64,000 nucleotides of DNA. Origin: Ptiloglossa arizonensis. Its lineage: Eukaryota; Arthropoda; Insecta; Hymenoptera; Colletidae. This document shows, piece after piece, positions 34,919 through 47,576 of the stretch (positions are counted from its first letter, which is position 1; each line of letters starts with the position of its first letter). Made by a program: the position numbers and the translations under genes. The notes beneath the pieces were generated by a model that had not been told where the DNA came from, made no database searches, and saw nothing but the letters and a program-made list of their open reading frames with translations. The stretch is from positions 7,750,001-7,814,000 of the forward strand of contig NC_135059.1 of assembly GCF_051014685.1 (NCBI RefSeq). Direction: 5' to 3'.

Positions 34919-35183
34919 CCCTTTGCACTCGAGTCTAGAGGGTTAAAATTTGTCCAAAATCTCTCGAATCCAAAGGGTTAAAATTCGTCCAAAATCTCTC
35001 GAATCTAAAGGGTTAAAATTTGTCCAAAATCTCCTCTCGAGTCCAAAGAGTTAAAATTTATTCAAAATCTCCTCTCGAATCTAAAGAGTTAAAATTTATC
35101 CAAAATCTCCTCTCGAATCTACAGGGTTAAGATTTGTCCGAAACGTCCTCTCGAGTCCAAAGGGTTAAAATTTGTCCAAAATC
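34919..35183. repeat. tandem array, about 38-42-bp unit, six to seven copies
   Basis: Units of the form TCTCGAATCTAAAGGGTTAA then AATTTGTCCAAAATC. The first units lack the CTCC insertion of the later ones. The unit resembles the end of the dispersed repeat family (CTCCTCTCGAGTCCAAAGGG), so the array probably arose from that repeat's terminus. Confidence 0.85.
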
Positions 35184-35565
35184 GTAAAATTTGCAAAATT
35201 CGCGAAAAACAAAGGCTAGATTGGTGTTCGGAGACCTCGCCAGGTAGATTCGCGACGCAACGCTGGTCGTGTAACGTTTCGAATCGCGTTTCTCGTAGAA
35301 GAGGACGTCCTCGCGGACCAGGGCTAGGTAACTCTACCCTGACGTCGTGGTTGAGAGCTCGCAAAGTATATTGAGTTACGAAATGAACGGTAAATCGAGG
35401 GGAGACGAGCCTAAAATAGAGAGCCACTGCCACCGCGACACGGTTTAAATACCGGCATTAAGACAATCTTCCGGTTACACGTTCCGAGTAGGAGGATCGA
35501 GCGAGCTTAAAATCCCTTACACCGAATACGTCTTTCCATTCGCTGCGACCGAACCGTGTCACCGA

Positions 35566-35832
35566 TGAAAATTTAACCACGAATATCTCTACGGTTGTTC
35601 TCGTTTCGTAGACAAATTGTCGAGCGTTCCCCGATAAATTGATCGCATCCTCCATTAACGAAATTCAACGACAAACATCTCTCCCGTTGCCTCGTTTCGC
35701 GGACAAATTGTCGAGAGTTCCCCGATAAATTACTCACATCCTCCACTGTACAAAATTTAACGACAAGTGTCTCTACCGTTGTCTCGTTTCACGGACAAAT
35801 TGTCGAGTGTTCCCCGATAAATCACTACTGTA
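35566..35832. repeat. tandem array, about 92-bp unit, three copies
   Basis: GACAAATTGTCGAGCGTTCC, GACAAATTGTCGAGAGTTCC and GACAAATTGTCGAGTGTTCC recur at about 92-bp spacing, each followed by CCGATAAAT. Confidence 0.85.
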
Positions 35833-36279
35833 AAAAATTGAAAACCTTGGTATTTAAGTAGCACCAAGGAGTGACACAGAGACACGTAGATAATATTTTC
35901 AATGATACACCGTGAAGTAATTCGAAGCGTTTTTCCCACCGATCGATCGAGAGATAAAACTGAAAGCGATTTAACCGCGAGCGTAGAAGCTTTCGTCGGC
36001 GGTTTCGTTGGGGCTGGTCTCGAAAGGACGGTCCTTCTTTTTCGGAAATCATCGGGGGACCAAGTGTCGCGGTAGCCAGGGGTAAGTGACACCGGCTGAA
36101 CTCGCCCGTTTCTATATATAAACGAAAATAAACCAGAGTGACATTTGAACCATACACTCTCTCGCCGTACCGCGTGCAGGATCTCCCCTACCGTCGCGAT
36201 GCGACCACGCGTACGAAAAGGGAATCGCCGCGCACGCGGCGTCGCGACGACCCTCGTGGTAAAAATTGTGTCAGCTAAA

Positions 36280-36895
36280 TTAGGAGAACCGTGATGTTCT
36301 TCGTTGCTTTCGGAACCGCTTCTCTTTGTCTTTCTTTTCTTTTTTTTTTTTCTTTCGTTCGCGATCGATCGATCCACAACGGTTCGTCTCGCGCGGAAAG
36401 CGCGCTTCCGTTGCGAAGATTTCGCGCTGGAATGAAACCGAGCCGAGTCGACGAGAGGGAAAACACGATGAAACATCGATCGAGGAAAGTGGTATGCGCC
36501 ACGAGACAAGCTACCAACGAGATCTAATCGGAATCGAGCGAAGTTAACGAATTAATTGACACGGGAACAAATAGGTGCCCGTTAGGAGAACCGTGACGTT
36601 CTTCGTTGCTTTTGGAACTGTTTCTCTTTCTCCTTCTTTTATTTATCTTTTTTCTTTTTTTTTCTTTCGTTCACGATCGATCGATCCACGACGGTTCGTC
36701 TCGCGCGGAAAGCGCGCTTCCGTTGCGAAGATTTCGCGCTGGAATGAAACCGAGCTAAGTCGACGAGAGGGAAAACACGATGAAACATCGATCGAGGAAA
36801 GTGGTATGCGCCACGAGACAAGCTACCAACGAGATCTAATCGGAATCGAGCAAAGTTAACGAATTAATCGATCACGGAAAGAAATAAGTGCCCGT
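36280..36895. repeat. two-copy tandem duplication, about 301-bp unit
   Basis: TTAGGAGAACCGTGATGTTC at 36280 and TTAGGAGAACCGTGACGTTC at about 36582. The copies stay close through GCGCGGAAAGCGCGCTTCCG and GGTATGCGCCACGAGACAAG. The poly-T tract after TTCTTTT is the most variable part. Parallel open frames on both strands are by-products. Confidence 0.9.
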
Positions 36896-37380
36896 TAGGG
36901 TGCTGGGTGGAGCTCTACCGGTTTCACGATTAACAATTTTCAAGGAACTATGCGGCGAATGTTGATCCACGAGTGAGAAGAAAGCTACTAGGCGAATTCC
37001 TTTATCGATAATTCGAACGTTTACGCGGGTACGAGGTTTCGATATGCGTTCTACGAATACCTCGAGCAGCGTTCGGTGAAAAGCAGATGTAAAATCGAGC
37101 GATCGCGTGGAATTCGAGTGTACAAGCTGTGGTCCAATTACGGAGACGACTCGGGAACGGAGCGATTCGGAAGGAAGACGGAAAACAACCTTTTACCTCG
37201 TCGTTTGTACAAATGCTCGTAGGTTTGTATAAAAAGTTCGAATTTTCTCACCGTGTATCGTTCACGGATGTATTTTAACGTTCGATTCGTCGGTTCTTAC
37301 GTCGTAAGAGTTTCGTTGTTAGGTGTTACCGAGAATGCAACGATATCGTTTCAAGTGCATTCTCGATTGCATCCCCGTGC
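36896..37380. other. non-coding stretch
   Basis: No repeat or coding signal seen. Confidence 0.35.
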
Positions 37381-37558
37381 AAGCTTCGAAAAAGTAACGG
37401 TTTCGAAATATCGGGATTTCGTTTTCCAAAATGGAGAATATATAATTTAGTAAAATGTTTGTACGCTCTAAAAAAATCGTGTTCCATTTTTACCAAAATA
37501 AAACGAAATGACTTTCCGAACAACCAAATATTTTGAAACCGTTACTTTTTCGAAGCTT
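37381..37558. mobile_element. mariner-like MITE enclosed by a 31-bp inverted repeat
   Basis: The element core (37409-37530) has TTCCAAAATGGAGAATATAT and ends CTTTCCGAACAACCAAATA; its left TIR is truncated. Outside it, 37381-37411 (AAGCTTCGAAAAAGTAACGG then TTTCGAAATAT) and 37528-37558 (ATATTTTGAAACCGTTACTT then TTTCGAAGCTT) are reverse complements with one mismatch. Confidence 0.75.
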
Positions 37559-38257
37559 AATCGTGGATACAATTAAAAACGACCAATGATAATACGATCG
37601 CCCACTGGGAGTTTTTATTTTGTTTATTTTCATTTAACGTACCTCGACGTAAAAAATTCTTTGCCAGTAAATAAGTAAACGCACGTCTGTCCCTTCTGAT
37701 CGCGTTAGTGCACGTTAACGGTTGCATACCGTACGATCGAGGAAACAAATTACCCGGTTTGTTGCAGTTATCGTTGCAAGTGATATCGAGCATCCGGCAA
37801 CGCTGCCTAAATGACTCTAATGATGGAGCGTGCGGAAATCGCAAGCATTGTTTCGTCGCGCGTCGGGAATAACAATTTCGATCGGACTGCGTCGATGCAT
37901 TGAAGCGCATCCGTGGACGCAAGTACCATAAATCGTGCAATTCGTGCTCTGGGCGTTTCAATCGGCGCGATTCGACCAACGATCCTCCCACCGTACGATC
38001 GATTCTCGATCGAGACTCGAAAAAGCTTCGCGTACGTTTTCAGTTTGCAATATATCCACAGAAATTTATTTTTACACGGATAATTTATTTTACGGTCGAT
38101 ATGTATCTCTATTTGTAACGAGTAAAGTAATGTCTGAAATTCTATTTGCAACATTTAAAAAAAAAGAATATTCAATTCAATTCTAACCATTGCACCGACA
38201 CTATTGATTTGCTCGTTAAAGATTTTTCTCGCTCCTATCGATAAACTGTTATCGTGC
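37559..38257. other. non-coding stretch
   Basis: AT-rich with no supported gene or repeat. Confidence 0.35.
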
Positions 38258-38375
38258 GATTTCGTTCTCCAAAATGGAGAATATATAATTTAATAAAATA
38301 TTCACACACTCTGAAAAAATCCTGTTTCATTTTCACTCCCCAAAAAAACGAAACAACTTTCCAAACAACCCAATA
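38258..38375. mobile_element. mariner-like MITE lacking its left end
   Basis: Starts within the left TIR (GATTTCGTTCTCCAAAATGG) and ends CAACTTTCCAAACAACCCAATA; the core is AATCCTGTTTCATTTTCACT. Confidence 0.7.
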
Positions 38376-41362
38376 TTATTCTAATTCGTGGCTGAAAGTA
38401 TCCTCCGAAGTTCGACTCGCGCTCTAGAGCGAACAAAGCTGCCTCTTCGGGGCGTCTAGCAGCTTTTCGAATGGCAAAACGCGGAAACGCAACGGCGAAC
38501 CAAGTACGAGCGATTCCGGCGAATTCATTAGCGGACTTTCACCTCGATACAGCGTTTCCGCTCGCTCGTTCGCTCGTTCGCTCGTTCTATCGCCGGATAA
38601 CTCTTCCTACGAGCGTCTCGCGCGGGAGACCGTGACAATAGGTTGTCGTTGGAATTGAAAATCGCCTATAAATAGCGCGCGACATGTTCGAACGAACGTT
38701 ATCTCCACGAGGGACGTTCGCCCATCGAACGCGCGATTCGCGACAAAATGGCTGTTCGAGGCCGACTTCTCGCGTTAGTTGGACCCCTCGTTACGTTCAC
38801 GCGACACTCTTCCTTCGACGACAAACCTTCTATTTTTAAATAAATTTTCACGTCGTTAGGGTATCGTTTCGCATTCAAGATCACTCCGAAGAGTCACGAA
38901 TAAATCGTTCTTGCTCCGAAGATCCTTGTTGCTCACTTTCTCGAAAACTACCGAGAGCGAATAATTATAGATTCTTTTCATTCAATTTTTTCTAAAGTTT
39001 TATCAACGTTGTTTTATATTTAGATTGTGCCGCTGTTCCTTCTGCTCGCGTTGAAAGCAAGAAATAGAAATTTGGATCGGATTTCTAGTTTCGAGGGATC
39101 ATTTTTCCCGATTATTTTTGTATATCGCTTTGGTCAATAACGCGTAAAAAGTGTGTCTATCTCGGTTCGGTTAGGATTGCCTCTTATATGGTAAACTATC
39201 GCTTTCACGGTTTGGTAAACATACCTGGAAGAACAGATTGGACAAACATCGGTGACCTACTCTTACATCGTAATGTGTCAACAACGAGCTCGCTTGTTCC
39301 TACTTACATAAGGTGTCCCGTAACGAATGGTGCAGCGTTGGAAGGATGCAATTTCAACGTTCGAAAATGACTCGAAAGTGTGGAATAAATTTTGATTCGA
39401 AATTCGGTTAATTTCACCATAGACGTTTATTATATTTGTACGCGACGTTCGCAAGTAATAACGGACAACCGAGAACACTATTTCGCTGTTATCAATTCTG
39501 CAAGCATTGCGCACAAACGCGATAAAGAGGACTTATCGGCCAACCACGCGCTCAGAAACTTCGAAATTGATTTTCTCGCGAACGAAGCGTTGCACGAAAA
39601 ACTTTCGTATCGCTTTTTCAATGTATTTCTACACGTGGAAGCACTCTCCTCTCCAAACTTCGATCGTTTCGTTTTGAAACGATCTGGTCTTTTTATCGTT
39701 TCGTAGAAAATTGTACAAAATAAAAATACTAGAGATATTAAACAAAGAAACAAGCAACGATAATTATTCCTATAACATTTTTACCTATCTGTAGATTCAT
39801 CCACGTATATTCGAATCGCCCCGTATAACCGGTATAAACCCTGTCTCGTTACTTTGGTCAATGAACCATGTATTATCTTATTTTATTCTTACAATTCAAA
39901 TATAGTACATTACTGTATTTGACTTCCCGGAATAATCGTACACACCGGGAACGGTCCATCGACGAATAAATAAAATTCGTTAAATTGAACGAAATTGCTC
40001 CCGGTACGAATAGTAAAACAATGGGGCGAACACGCGCCGGTTGGAAAGATCGCGTTTTCGAGGGTTCAATCTCTTCTCATTAATAGCGTGGCTTTTCGTT
40101 GCGCGGCGCCTTTAAAAATCAACCCTTTTTAAGCGTTTCAATTGATTATTCGGGGCGCGGGAGGGAGACCACCGGGCCGACGAATTCGCCATTAAACGTT
40201 CGACTCTGATCTTCATGGCGGCGCATAAATTCCTCGGAGTGGTACGGGACGACGGGTAAGAGATAAATCTGTGTTTATTTGGGGGAGTGGGGGATGGTTC
40301 GACTTTCGGGGTCAGTCGCTTTTGGAAATCGGTCGGGGAATGTGGCTCGCGCGTATTTATTTTTATCGAGAATCGTGCGCGGCGCGCGAAGCGAAATGCG
40401 GGACAGGAAATAAAAGGCAGGCACGCGGCGGTCGCACGTGCAACGGAAGAATGCATAACGGCCGGCCAACGATGCACCGTTATTAATACGATACGCGGTG
40501 GACGACCGATCACTTTTTAGGGAAACCGACGCGATTCGAAATATTTTCACGTCGAAACGCGGACCAACGCGAAATTCTCTTACGTTAAGTACCAGGCGCG
40601 TGATCGATGTTTCAAAGTGGTTTCGCGAACGGTACGCTTCGAGAACTTTTCAACGGTGTACTTTAGTAACCCTTTGCGGTCGTACCGTACCGATCTTGTA
40701 CTTTATTCGACTACTATGTGTATTCGTTTACACTTTCGCCTCGAGAGAACTGTACAATGTACGTTGTACATACGAATTGTTTTCAAATGATCTTCGCGAA
40801 GCAGTTTTTCCATTTGGATATTAACCTTTTGAGGTCGTGTGTTTCCTCTCAGCCACCACAGCAAGGAACCGTACCGATCTTATAGTTTATTCAACTATGT
40901 ATTAGTTTACACTTTCTCTGAACGAACCTGAATGTCCAAAGAATCTGTTCACGAATAGATACAGTACTCTGTTCGAAAACTGTATATATTGCGGCACTAC
41001 GAAGATGTAAAAAGTAAAGATTGTTCTGCACGTTCAATCATACGAAGACACCAAACTAATTACTTTTGCGATACACGTAGTCGAAAACCAGGACTCCACG
41101 TTGGAGACTGTTTTGAAAGATACTACACGATAAAGAATTATAAAATATAATTTCTACATAAAAACATTACGTTAAAACACCCCGTTGTACGAACATATAT
41201 CTAAAGTTTACGAAAGAATCGATAAATCTTGTTTATCTTTTGTGATCTTACATGTTCGTCTATCACTGATTTTTCAAGGGAAATTAATTTCGACCAGTGC
41301 GACACCCATTTCCAAATTTAATACGGCCGCAAAAACGTACGTTAACGTTCCCCTGTTGGAGT
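38376..41362. other. gene-free stretch
   Basis: AT-rich DNA with a CpG-rich block at about 40020-40500 in which open frames on both strands are arginine/proline-rich (for example minus 40513-40112). Without splice sites, motifs or a defined strand I do not call a gene. A short CGCTCGTT repeat lies at about 38561-38586. Confidence 0.4.
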
Positions 41363-41685
41363 ATTGCTGAAAGTTTGTTCTTTTAATATAACGAGACGAG
41401 TCGATGATAACTTATTCTCCGATACAGCTATAGAATTAATTATTTTAGGCCGCTTCGAGAGCGAGCTCGCGACAAATTCTCTCTCGTTTTTTCGATTTCG
41501 ATCGCATCGAACAATTTTCGATCGCGTATCGCTGAAAGTTTGTTCTTCCAATATCACGAGACGAGTCAATAATAACTTGTTCTCCGCTACAGCTATAGGT
41601 TTAATTATTTTATTTCACTTCGAGAGCGAGCTCGCGACAAATTCTCCGTCGTTTCTTCGATTTCGATCGCTCCGATATTATCGTC
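41363..41685. repeat. two-copy tandem duplication, about 164-bp unit
   Basis: GCTGAAAGTTTGTTCTTTTA near 41367 and GCTGAAAGTTTGTTCTTCCA near 41531, both continuing to CGAGAGCGAGCTCGCGACAA and TTCGATTTCGATCGC. Confidence 0.85.
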
Positions 41686-42618
41686 GCTACTCGACGTTAC
41701 GCAATACGTAACACCGTCCGGTGTGTGGATACCTCCGTACACACAAGTGGATTTAATTACCACCGACACTGGTTCGCGATTCAATTCTCGACGATCGCTC
41801 ACGGACCGGTTGTGCATCCTCGCGGCTAAACACGCGGAGCGGCGTTCCACGAGGATTGGTTTTAATGAAGATACTCGAAAAATTAGAGCCAATTGGAGGC
41901 GGTTCCCAACCTCTGACACGAACGTGCGCAAATTGAGCGTGGGCACTCGTTCGCGACCCAGAATCGCGCCTACGGAGGGCAACTTATGCCTCTTCGACGC
42001 CAAGTGAAATAAATTCACGTCCTTTCTGCTCCGAATGAAATCTCGCGACGTATCTGTCACCAGATCCACCATCCCGATGTACGAAAAGAGCTACCGGGGA
42101 GAGCTCGATCCCCTCCAGTGATCATTTTGCTCCGAGCCGCGAACTTGCTCGCGAATAAAACTGTGACAACGTTCGTGACACAGCGTCCTTCGATGCTGAT
42201 TCACGAAACTATCCGAGCGACCATTCTCGACCACGAACAGTTTCACTCGCGTGTATTTCCATCGATTCGTCGAGCGAACGTCGCGCGTTTCTTGCCTCCG
42301 CGCGCGAGTCTCCTTTACTCGTGACCGCTGGAAAAATGAATGAACGAGCGTTCGCGACGCGACGCGGTGAATCATCGAGATTCAATGGAAAAAAGTACGC
42401 AAGGGGGACGATCGATCGTTCCCGGTTCGATGTTGCGTGCAAGTGATGCCGTGCCGTTCCTTTCGATGATGATCGGTGTGTTAATGGATGATGAAGACTT
42501 GTTATTTCTAACGACAACACTGTGCGCGAGCGTTGCTGCATGACGAACCAACTAAACATTGCGTGCATCTGTACACTAACATTGCATAGTAAACTAGTGC
42601 CTGGTAACTATGTACACG
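41686..42618. other. non-coding stretch
   Basis: Moderately GC-rich with short open frames on both strands and no coding support. Confidence 0.35.
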
Positions 42619-42945
42619 TACGGAGTGTCCCGATCGTCAACTATCGATTCAATTTACGAACGAGGCTCGAACGGTTCGAGAAATCTCGATGTTCGTTTGA
42701 AAAGTACAAACTTGGGTATCAATAACGGAAGAGGATATCTCCCAAAGGGTCGGCTCGTTTATTTTTGTTTACAGACCACCGATCTTTTCCCAAAATGTTT
42801 CACGCGTTCTTACACCGTGTATACTTTTCCACGATCGATTTCCCATCCGTCCAGACGACGTAGGTCGAATTTCGGATCGATCGGTTCGACGTTTGAAAAC
42901 TAGCGGGAAATTGAAATCGACCGGTGACGATTGGGACACCCCGTA
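42619..42945. mobile_element. candidate short inverted-repeat element with TA flanks
   Basis: Left end TA-CGGAGTGTCCCGATCGTC; right end GACGATTGGGACACCCCG-TA. These are inverted with two mismatches over 18 bp and are flanked by TA, giving a 327-bp element without transposase. It is a different family from the GGTTGTTCGG MITEs. Confidence 0.55.
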
Positions 42946-44916
42946 GATACGTAGGTAAACGATTAGCGCGTTCGGTGTACCATGGGTGTTGTTGGTCTCG
43001 GGAACCAACGCTGTTTACCCGCTTTGTATTTACAAAAATCGATGAATCGCGCATGGTACCGACGACGCGTTAATGCCAGTGTCTGGAGAACAATGGACGG
43101 TGCTGTTACGAGGGTTCACAGGTGATCGTACACGAGGGAAGACGGAAGAAAAGCTTGCGAAAGCTTGCACGGAGTACAATTGCTCGACGTTTTCGATTCG
43201 ATGAAATATATTACGACGGTTCGTCGGGTTATCGGTACGAAGTTAGGCCGGATTCTGGTACAGAACAATTGGTATTCGTAAATTACTACCGACGCAGCGT
43301 CGATCGCGGTACTCCCCGAGGCAGCGATTAATTATCATTCGTTACGTAGTTGGCGTTTGCCTGCACAGCTGCGCACTATTCCGAGCACTGATTCGGTCTA
43401 TGACAATTCAATTTATCATATTCCTCCACGGGCGAAAAGACTTCCTGAACGCGACGACGACCGATCGTGGACATCTTATTCTTCGTTGCCGATGGCTTCT
43501 CGTCGATTCGATCGTTTTCTTTCGCGAAAGGAAAAAAAAATGCTAGACTCCGTCTTCTCTACGAAAGCTCCATAGAGAATAATTTATCGCTGCGCGAATA
43601 GCCCCAAAATTGTACCAAAACGCAAAAATCTCTAACTGGGAACATCGTTGAATATCCACGGAAAGTGACGAGACAATTGTTTCAAAGTTACGCTCGAGTT
43701 TCCACCCTTGAAACGAACCGAGGCAGACCTCGAAAGGGTTGTTGGCTCGGAGTTACGCCACGATCTCGGGGAGTTTGAAAAATCGCGCGCACCGTGTCTG
43801 GTTCACGTTGCGTTTTAATCGGCCGGTTCCGTATTTGAAAATAGTCCCGAATGATTCGTCGTCGGCGTTTCGATGAAAATTGTCCCGCCCTCGGTTCGAA
43901 ATCTCGGCCGCGTCTCGTCGTCTACCGGCCGTTTCAATGAAAATTGCCGCGCTCGAGGTGGAGAGTGGCCCTCTCCCTCGTCCTCGGGGAATCCCGCGGG
44001 GTCAACGACGCCGCGCGTCTATTTCCATCCGGGGAAAAGCAGGCCGAGGGAACGACACATTCGGGGCCCGACGAAACAACCGGATACGCGTCGCGAGCTT
44101 TTCTTCTATTCTCCTCACTGTCCCTCTTTCACCGTGTCGACCGTTTCGACCGGGAGGGAACCAGAGACCCTAAATAGATAGGAGGGAGGTAGGCAGGGAA
44201 CCGGATTTCCGAAAAAGGGAAAGCGACTCGGGATGCAGGTTGCCTGTATGTCGCGCGACCGTGTATACGCCCACTTGCGCGCGATAAATTATACGAGGAG
44301 GCGGGAGCGAAGGGGTCACCATAAAAGAACCTGTTACGTTCCAGATATTAATCCGGCGAGCGGGCAGAAAATCGTGCCGCGCAACCGGGGAGACCCCAGA
44401 CCCCGTTTTGGACAACAATAAACCCCCCCGAAGGGGGAAAGAAGATTTACACCCGTTCGACGAGCCTCGTACGGTTCTTGCGCGCCTCATCGAACGAAAC
44501 TGTTAATCGATGGTAAATAAACGACACGCGAGAATCTTCGACTATTTTCTCTACCCGCTTTCGATAGGCCTCCTAAGAGGTTATTTAACGGTATTTGGTA
44601 ATCGCGATCATCGCGAGGAGCAAATCTTTTTTTCCTTTTTTTTTCATTCGATTGTTTCTTTTCATTCAACGAGAATTTTTTTTCGTTTTTTTTTTTTGGA
44701 AAATACAACCGGTCCTCGCGTTAGACCGAGTTCCCTCGTCACTGTGAGTACTTCGAAACAGAGTAAAAGTTCCACTTTCAGCGAAACGTTTACCCACTTC
44801 CGGGATTTTGTTCGCGGTTTGTCGTATGTACTTTCCACGACAAATTCGCGCGATAGTTCCTCTGGAGCAGAAGTAATAGAAATGGAAATTATTAATTGAT
44901 CGTTCTAACAGTTTCG
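42946..44916. other. gene-free stretch with a GC-rich island
   Basis: A CpG- and GC-rich island at about 43860-44420 has two near-copies of CGTTTC(A/G)ATGAAAATTG(T/C)C (about 43866 and 43932). Three plus frames are open there but none has a motif or splice signal. Poly-T/poly-A tracts lie at 44625-44700. Confidence 0.4.
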
Positions 44917-45296
44917 TTCGAGGTGTACCTTGTCGAATTCCTTGATTTCACAATCTATACCGAATTATCTCCGTCGAGAGACTTCTTAATTTGTATTAAA
45001 AGTTCACGAGTATTGAACCCGGTGCAATCTTGAAAGAATCGTTCGAGTTGTACATTGTCGAATTCCTTGATTTCACAATCTATACCGAATTATCTCCGTC
45101 GAGAGACTTCTTAATTTGTATTAAAAGTTCACGAGTATTGAACTCGGTGCAATCGTGAAAGAATCGTTCCAGTTGTACATTGTCGAATTCCTTGATTTCA
45201 CAATCTATACCAAATTATCTCCGTCGAGAGACTATTTCTTAATTTGTATTAAAAGTTCACGAGTATTGAACCCGGTGCAATCGTGAAAGAATCGTT
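44917..45296. repeat. tandem array, 125-bp unit, three copies
   Basis: TTGTCGAATTCCTTGATTTC recurs with its GAATTC at 125-bp spacing (ends 44940, 45065, 45190). Copies are nearly identical (AATTATCTCCGTCGAGAGAC; GTTCACGAGTATTGAACYCG), so the array is young. The third copy has a few extra bases after GAGAGACT. Confidence 0.95.
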
Positions 45297-45912
45297 GGAA
45301 CCACAGTAGCGTTGAACGTGTTAACGGGGTTAAAGTAACCATCGGATCCGCTCGAACCCTGGCGATTAATTCCAGCGAAAAAAAAAAGAAATACACCGAG
45401 AGGGAGTTCGTCGTGCTTGGTATCCAGATACCGATCAGCCTATATAAAATGGAGTGGTGTCGCGCAGAAGGGGTTCTTCTCCCCCAGTTTCGCCGGGGCA
45501 TCAAACCCGATAGAAGATAAACGTGAATGGGATTATCCCACGATCTCATTCACTTAATCGCATCGCCGTTATTCCGTCATTAAGTGGCGCACTGGCTTAT
45601 AATAAAGCGTGGTAGTGAGAGAGAGAGAGAGAACCGGGAGTATACGAGGCTATCGAGATATCGAACAAACGGAACGAACCGAGCTCGTTCGCGCAATTAA
45701 AGCGTTTCGTTTGGTTCCCTCGGTTGTTCGGGAATCGATACGGGGGAACTCTGCGTTACCACGGCTACGAAGATAATCCCCGATGTTCTTTTAATTGAAT
45801 CATTATTCCCGTAAACGGAGAAACCGCGATGTCGATAACCGCTTAGCTTCGGCTAATGGTACGCTCCGGGTTCGATTAAATTCCACTCGTCGACCACTCG
45901 TAAATCCCGAAC
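45297..45912. other. non-coding stretch
   Basis: Includes a (GA)n run at 45616-45633. No gene or other repeat is supported. Confidence 0.35.
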
Positions 45913-46325
45913 TCGACGAGCAACGGAGCTCTAAGATAGAAATCGAGAAACTCCCGGACGGTGAACGATACACAGTGTGTCGAAAATTGCGGCACGGAAA
46001 CGGGCAGAAAGTGATACCAAGCGTGAACATGAATTATCGGGAGAAATGAACGAGAGTGAACCGTTTTCGTTCGAGGCTCCGTTTTCGAGGATATTGAGTT
46101 TGCAACGTGCCATCTACGAGTCGAGCAATCGAGTTCCAAGATAGAAATCGAGAAACTTCGCGACGATGAAGATACACAGTGTGTCGAAAATGAATCGAAA
46201 AATTGCGGGTCGAAATTGATTCTACGCGCGAAAATGAACCGAAGAAAGGGAGTGAACTGTTTCGATTCGAGGCTTCGTTTTCGAGGAAATCGACGATTAC
46301 GTTTGCAACGTGCCATCTCCGTTAG
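45913..46325. repeat. two-copy tandem duplication, about 210-bp unit
   Basis: AAGATAGAAATCGAGAAACT appears near 45933 and 46139. Both copies run through ATACACAGTGTGTCGAAAAT, TCGAGGCT(C/T)CGTTTTCGAGG and TTTGCAACGTGCCATCTMCG. Confidence 0.8.
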
Positions 46326-47439
46326 TCTCGCGAATATTACATTCAATGGACGATTGTACGCGATACGAGACAAGCTGCGAGTCGTAACATTGTTTGCAAA
46401 TACGAACGGAGCGATTAAACGCGAAGAAATCCGTTTGACCAACTTTCGTTGTCTCTCAACTATACGCGTTAAGGTAAATGTCCTCGTTACCGTGCTTACG
46501 ACAATGTATATCCAAAGATAGTCATTCTTTTACCAAGAATACGAGTGAATTGAATAAAATATGCATCACCGTAATTATGGAAGATTTTACTTCTCCGAGT
46601 AACTCGATGTGTCGAAACGTTATTCAACTACTTAACTATGGCAAATACTTTACGGTCGATACTTCTTAGGAATACATTTATTCCACGAATGTTACTCGAA
46701 ACGATGAACGCTGTACTTTCGATCGTAATGTGCAACTTTTTGATCCTAATCGCTGCACCGTACGATTCCGAAACCGTCGAATAAATAAACTGATCGGTGG
46801 AGACACCTCACGAAATTTCATACTCGATTTTCCAAAACGACGAAAGAAAATATTGTACTCTTTTTTCTTCTCAATTTCTTCCATGATCGTACCATGGTTT
46901 TTCGGTACACCCAGTGTACACAGCCCCATAGTTTTTACACGTACACGGGGAAACGCGCTCGAGTGCGAACTATCTGCGGTTCTGTATACTTTTTATCGAT
47001 TGCCCAGAACCGGTACACGTGCGACGTTTCGCGCGAAACGAGCCGCTCGACAAAGGACCAAAGGGTTCGAGAGTGCTTCCACCGGCGGGTAACGTCCATT
47101 GTAATTACGTGTCTCGACGAGAAACAAACGCTCGGGGGGAAAAAAAAAAAAAACGAAATACTAGAAAGCTCGACGGGAGAAAGAAACGAGCCGAGATTTT
47201 TCGGAGCGTGAAACGAGTCGCTGTGCTTAAGGTAATTCAGGAAGAGAACAATCGAACACGCGCGTGTTTTGCTACAGCGAAAGTACGTTGCTGACGAAAC
47301 TATTACGAACGATTCGAAACTACTACTCGCTTCAAGTTTGGGAAAGAATGGATCAACAATATCCTTGAATCATCTGTGTCTCTATGAAAAGAAAAAAAAT
47401 CTAGAACGTTCCGCAGACTCGATGCGACCATTCCGCAAT
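46326..47439. other. gene-free stretch
   Basis: No exon or repeat supported. Poly-A at about 47140-47155. Confidence 0.35.
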
Positions 47440-47576
47440 TATTGGGTTGTTCTGAAAGTCGTTTCGTTTATTTTAGTGAAAATAAAATACGATTTTTTTT
47501 AGAATGTACAAACTCTAAAATTTATCAAATTGTATATTCTCCATTTTGGAAAAATCACTTGAGGAACGACACAATA
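47440..47576. mobile_element. mariner-like MITE
   Basis: TATTGGGTTGTTCTGAAAGT at the left and CACTTGAGGAACGACACAATA at the right, in the same orientation as the 34.3-kb copy. Its right-hand flank to 47716 matches the flank of the 6.2-kb copy. Confidence 0.8.

Noticed and set aside
33479..35183. Regular repeats that might suggest a CRISPR-like array.
   Set aside because: Head-to-tail tandem units without unique spacers in a eukaryotic genome; ordinary minisatellites.
36291..36859. Pairs of similar open frames on both strands.
   Set aside because: Produced by the 301-bp duplication and poly-T tracts; no coding evidence.
40112..40513. Minus-strand frame of 133 codons in a CpG-rich block.
   Set aside because: Plus frames over the same bases are equally open; composition is Arg/Pro-rich and lacks motifs.
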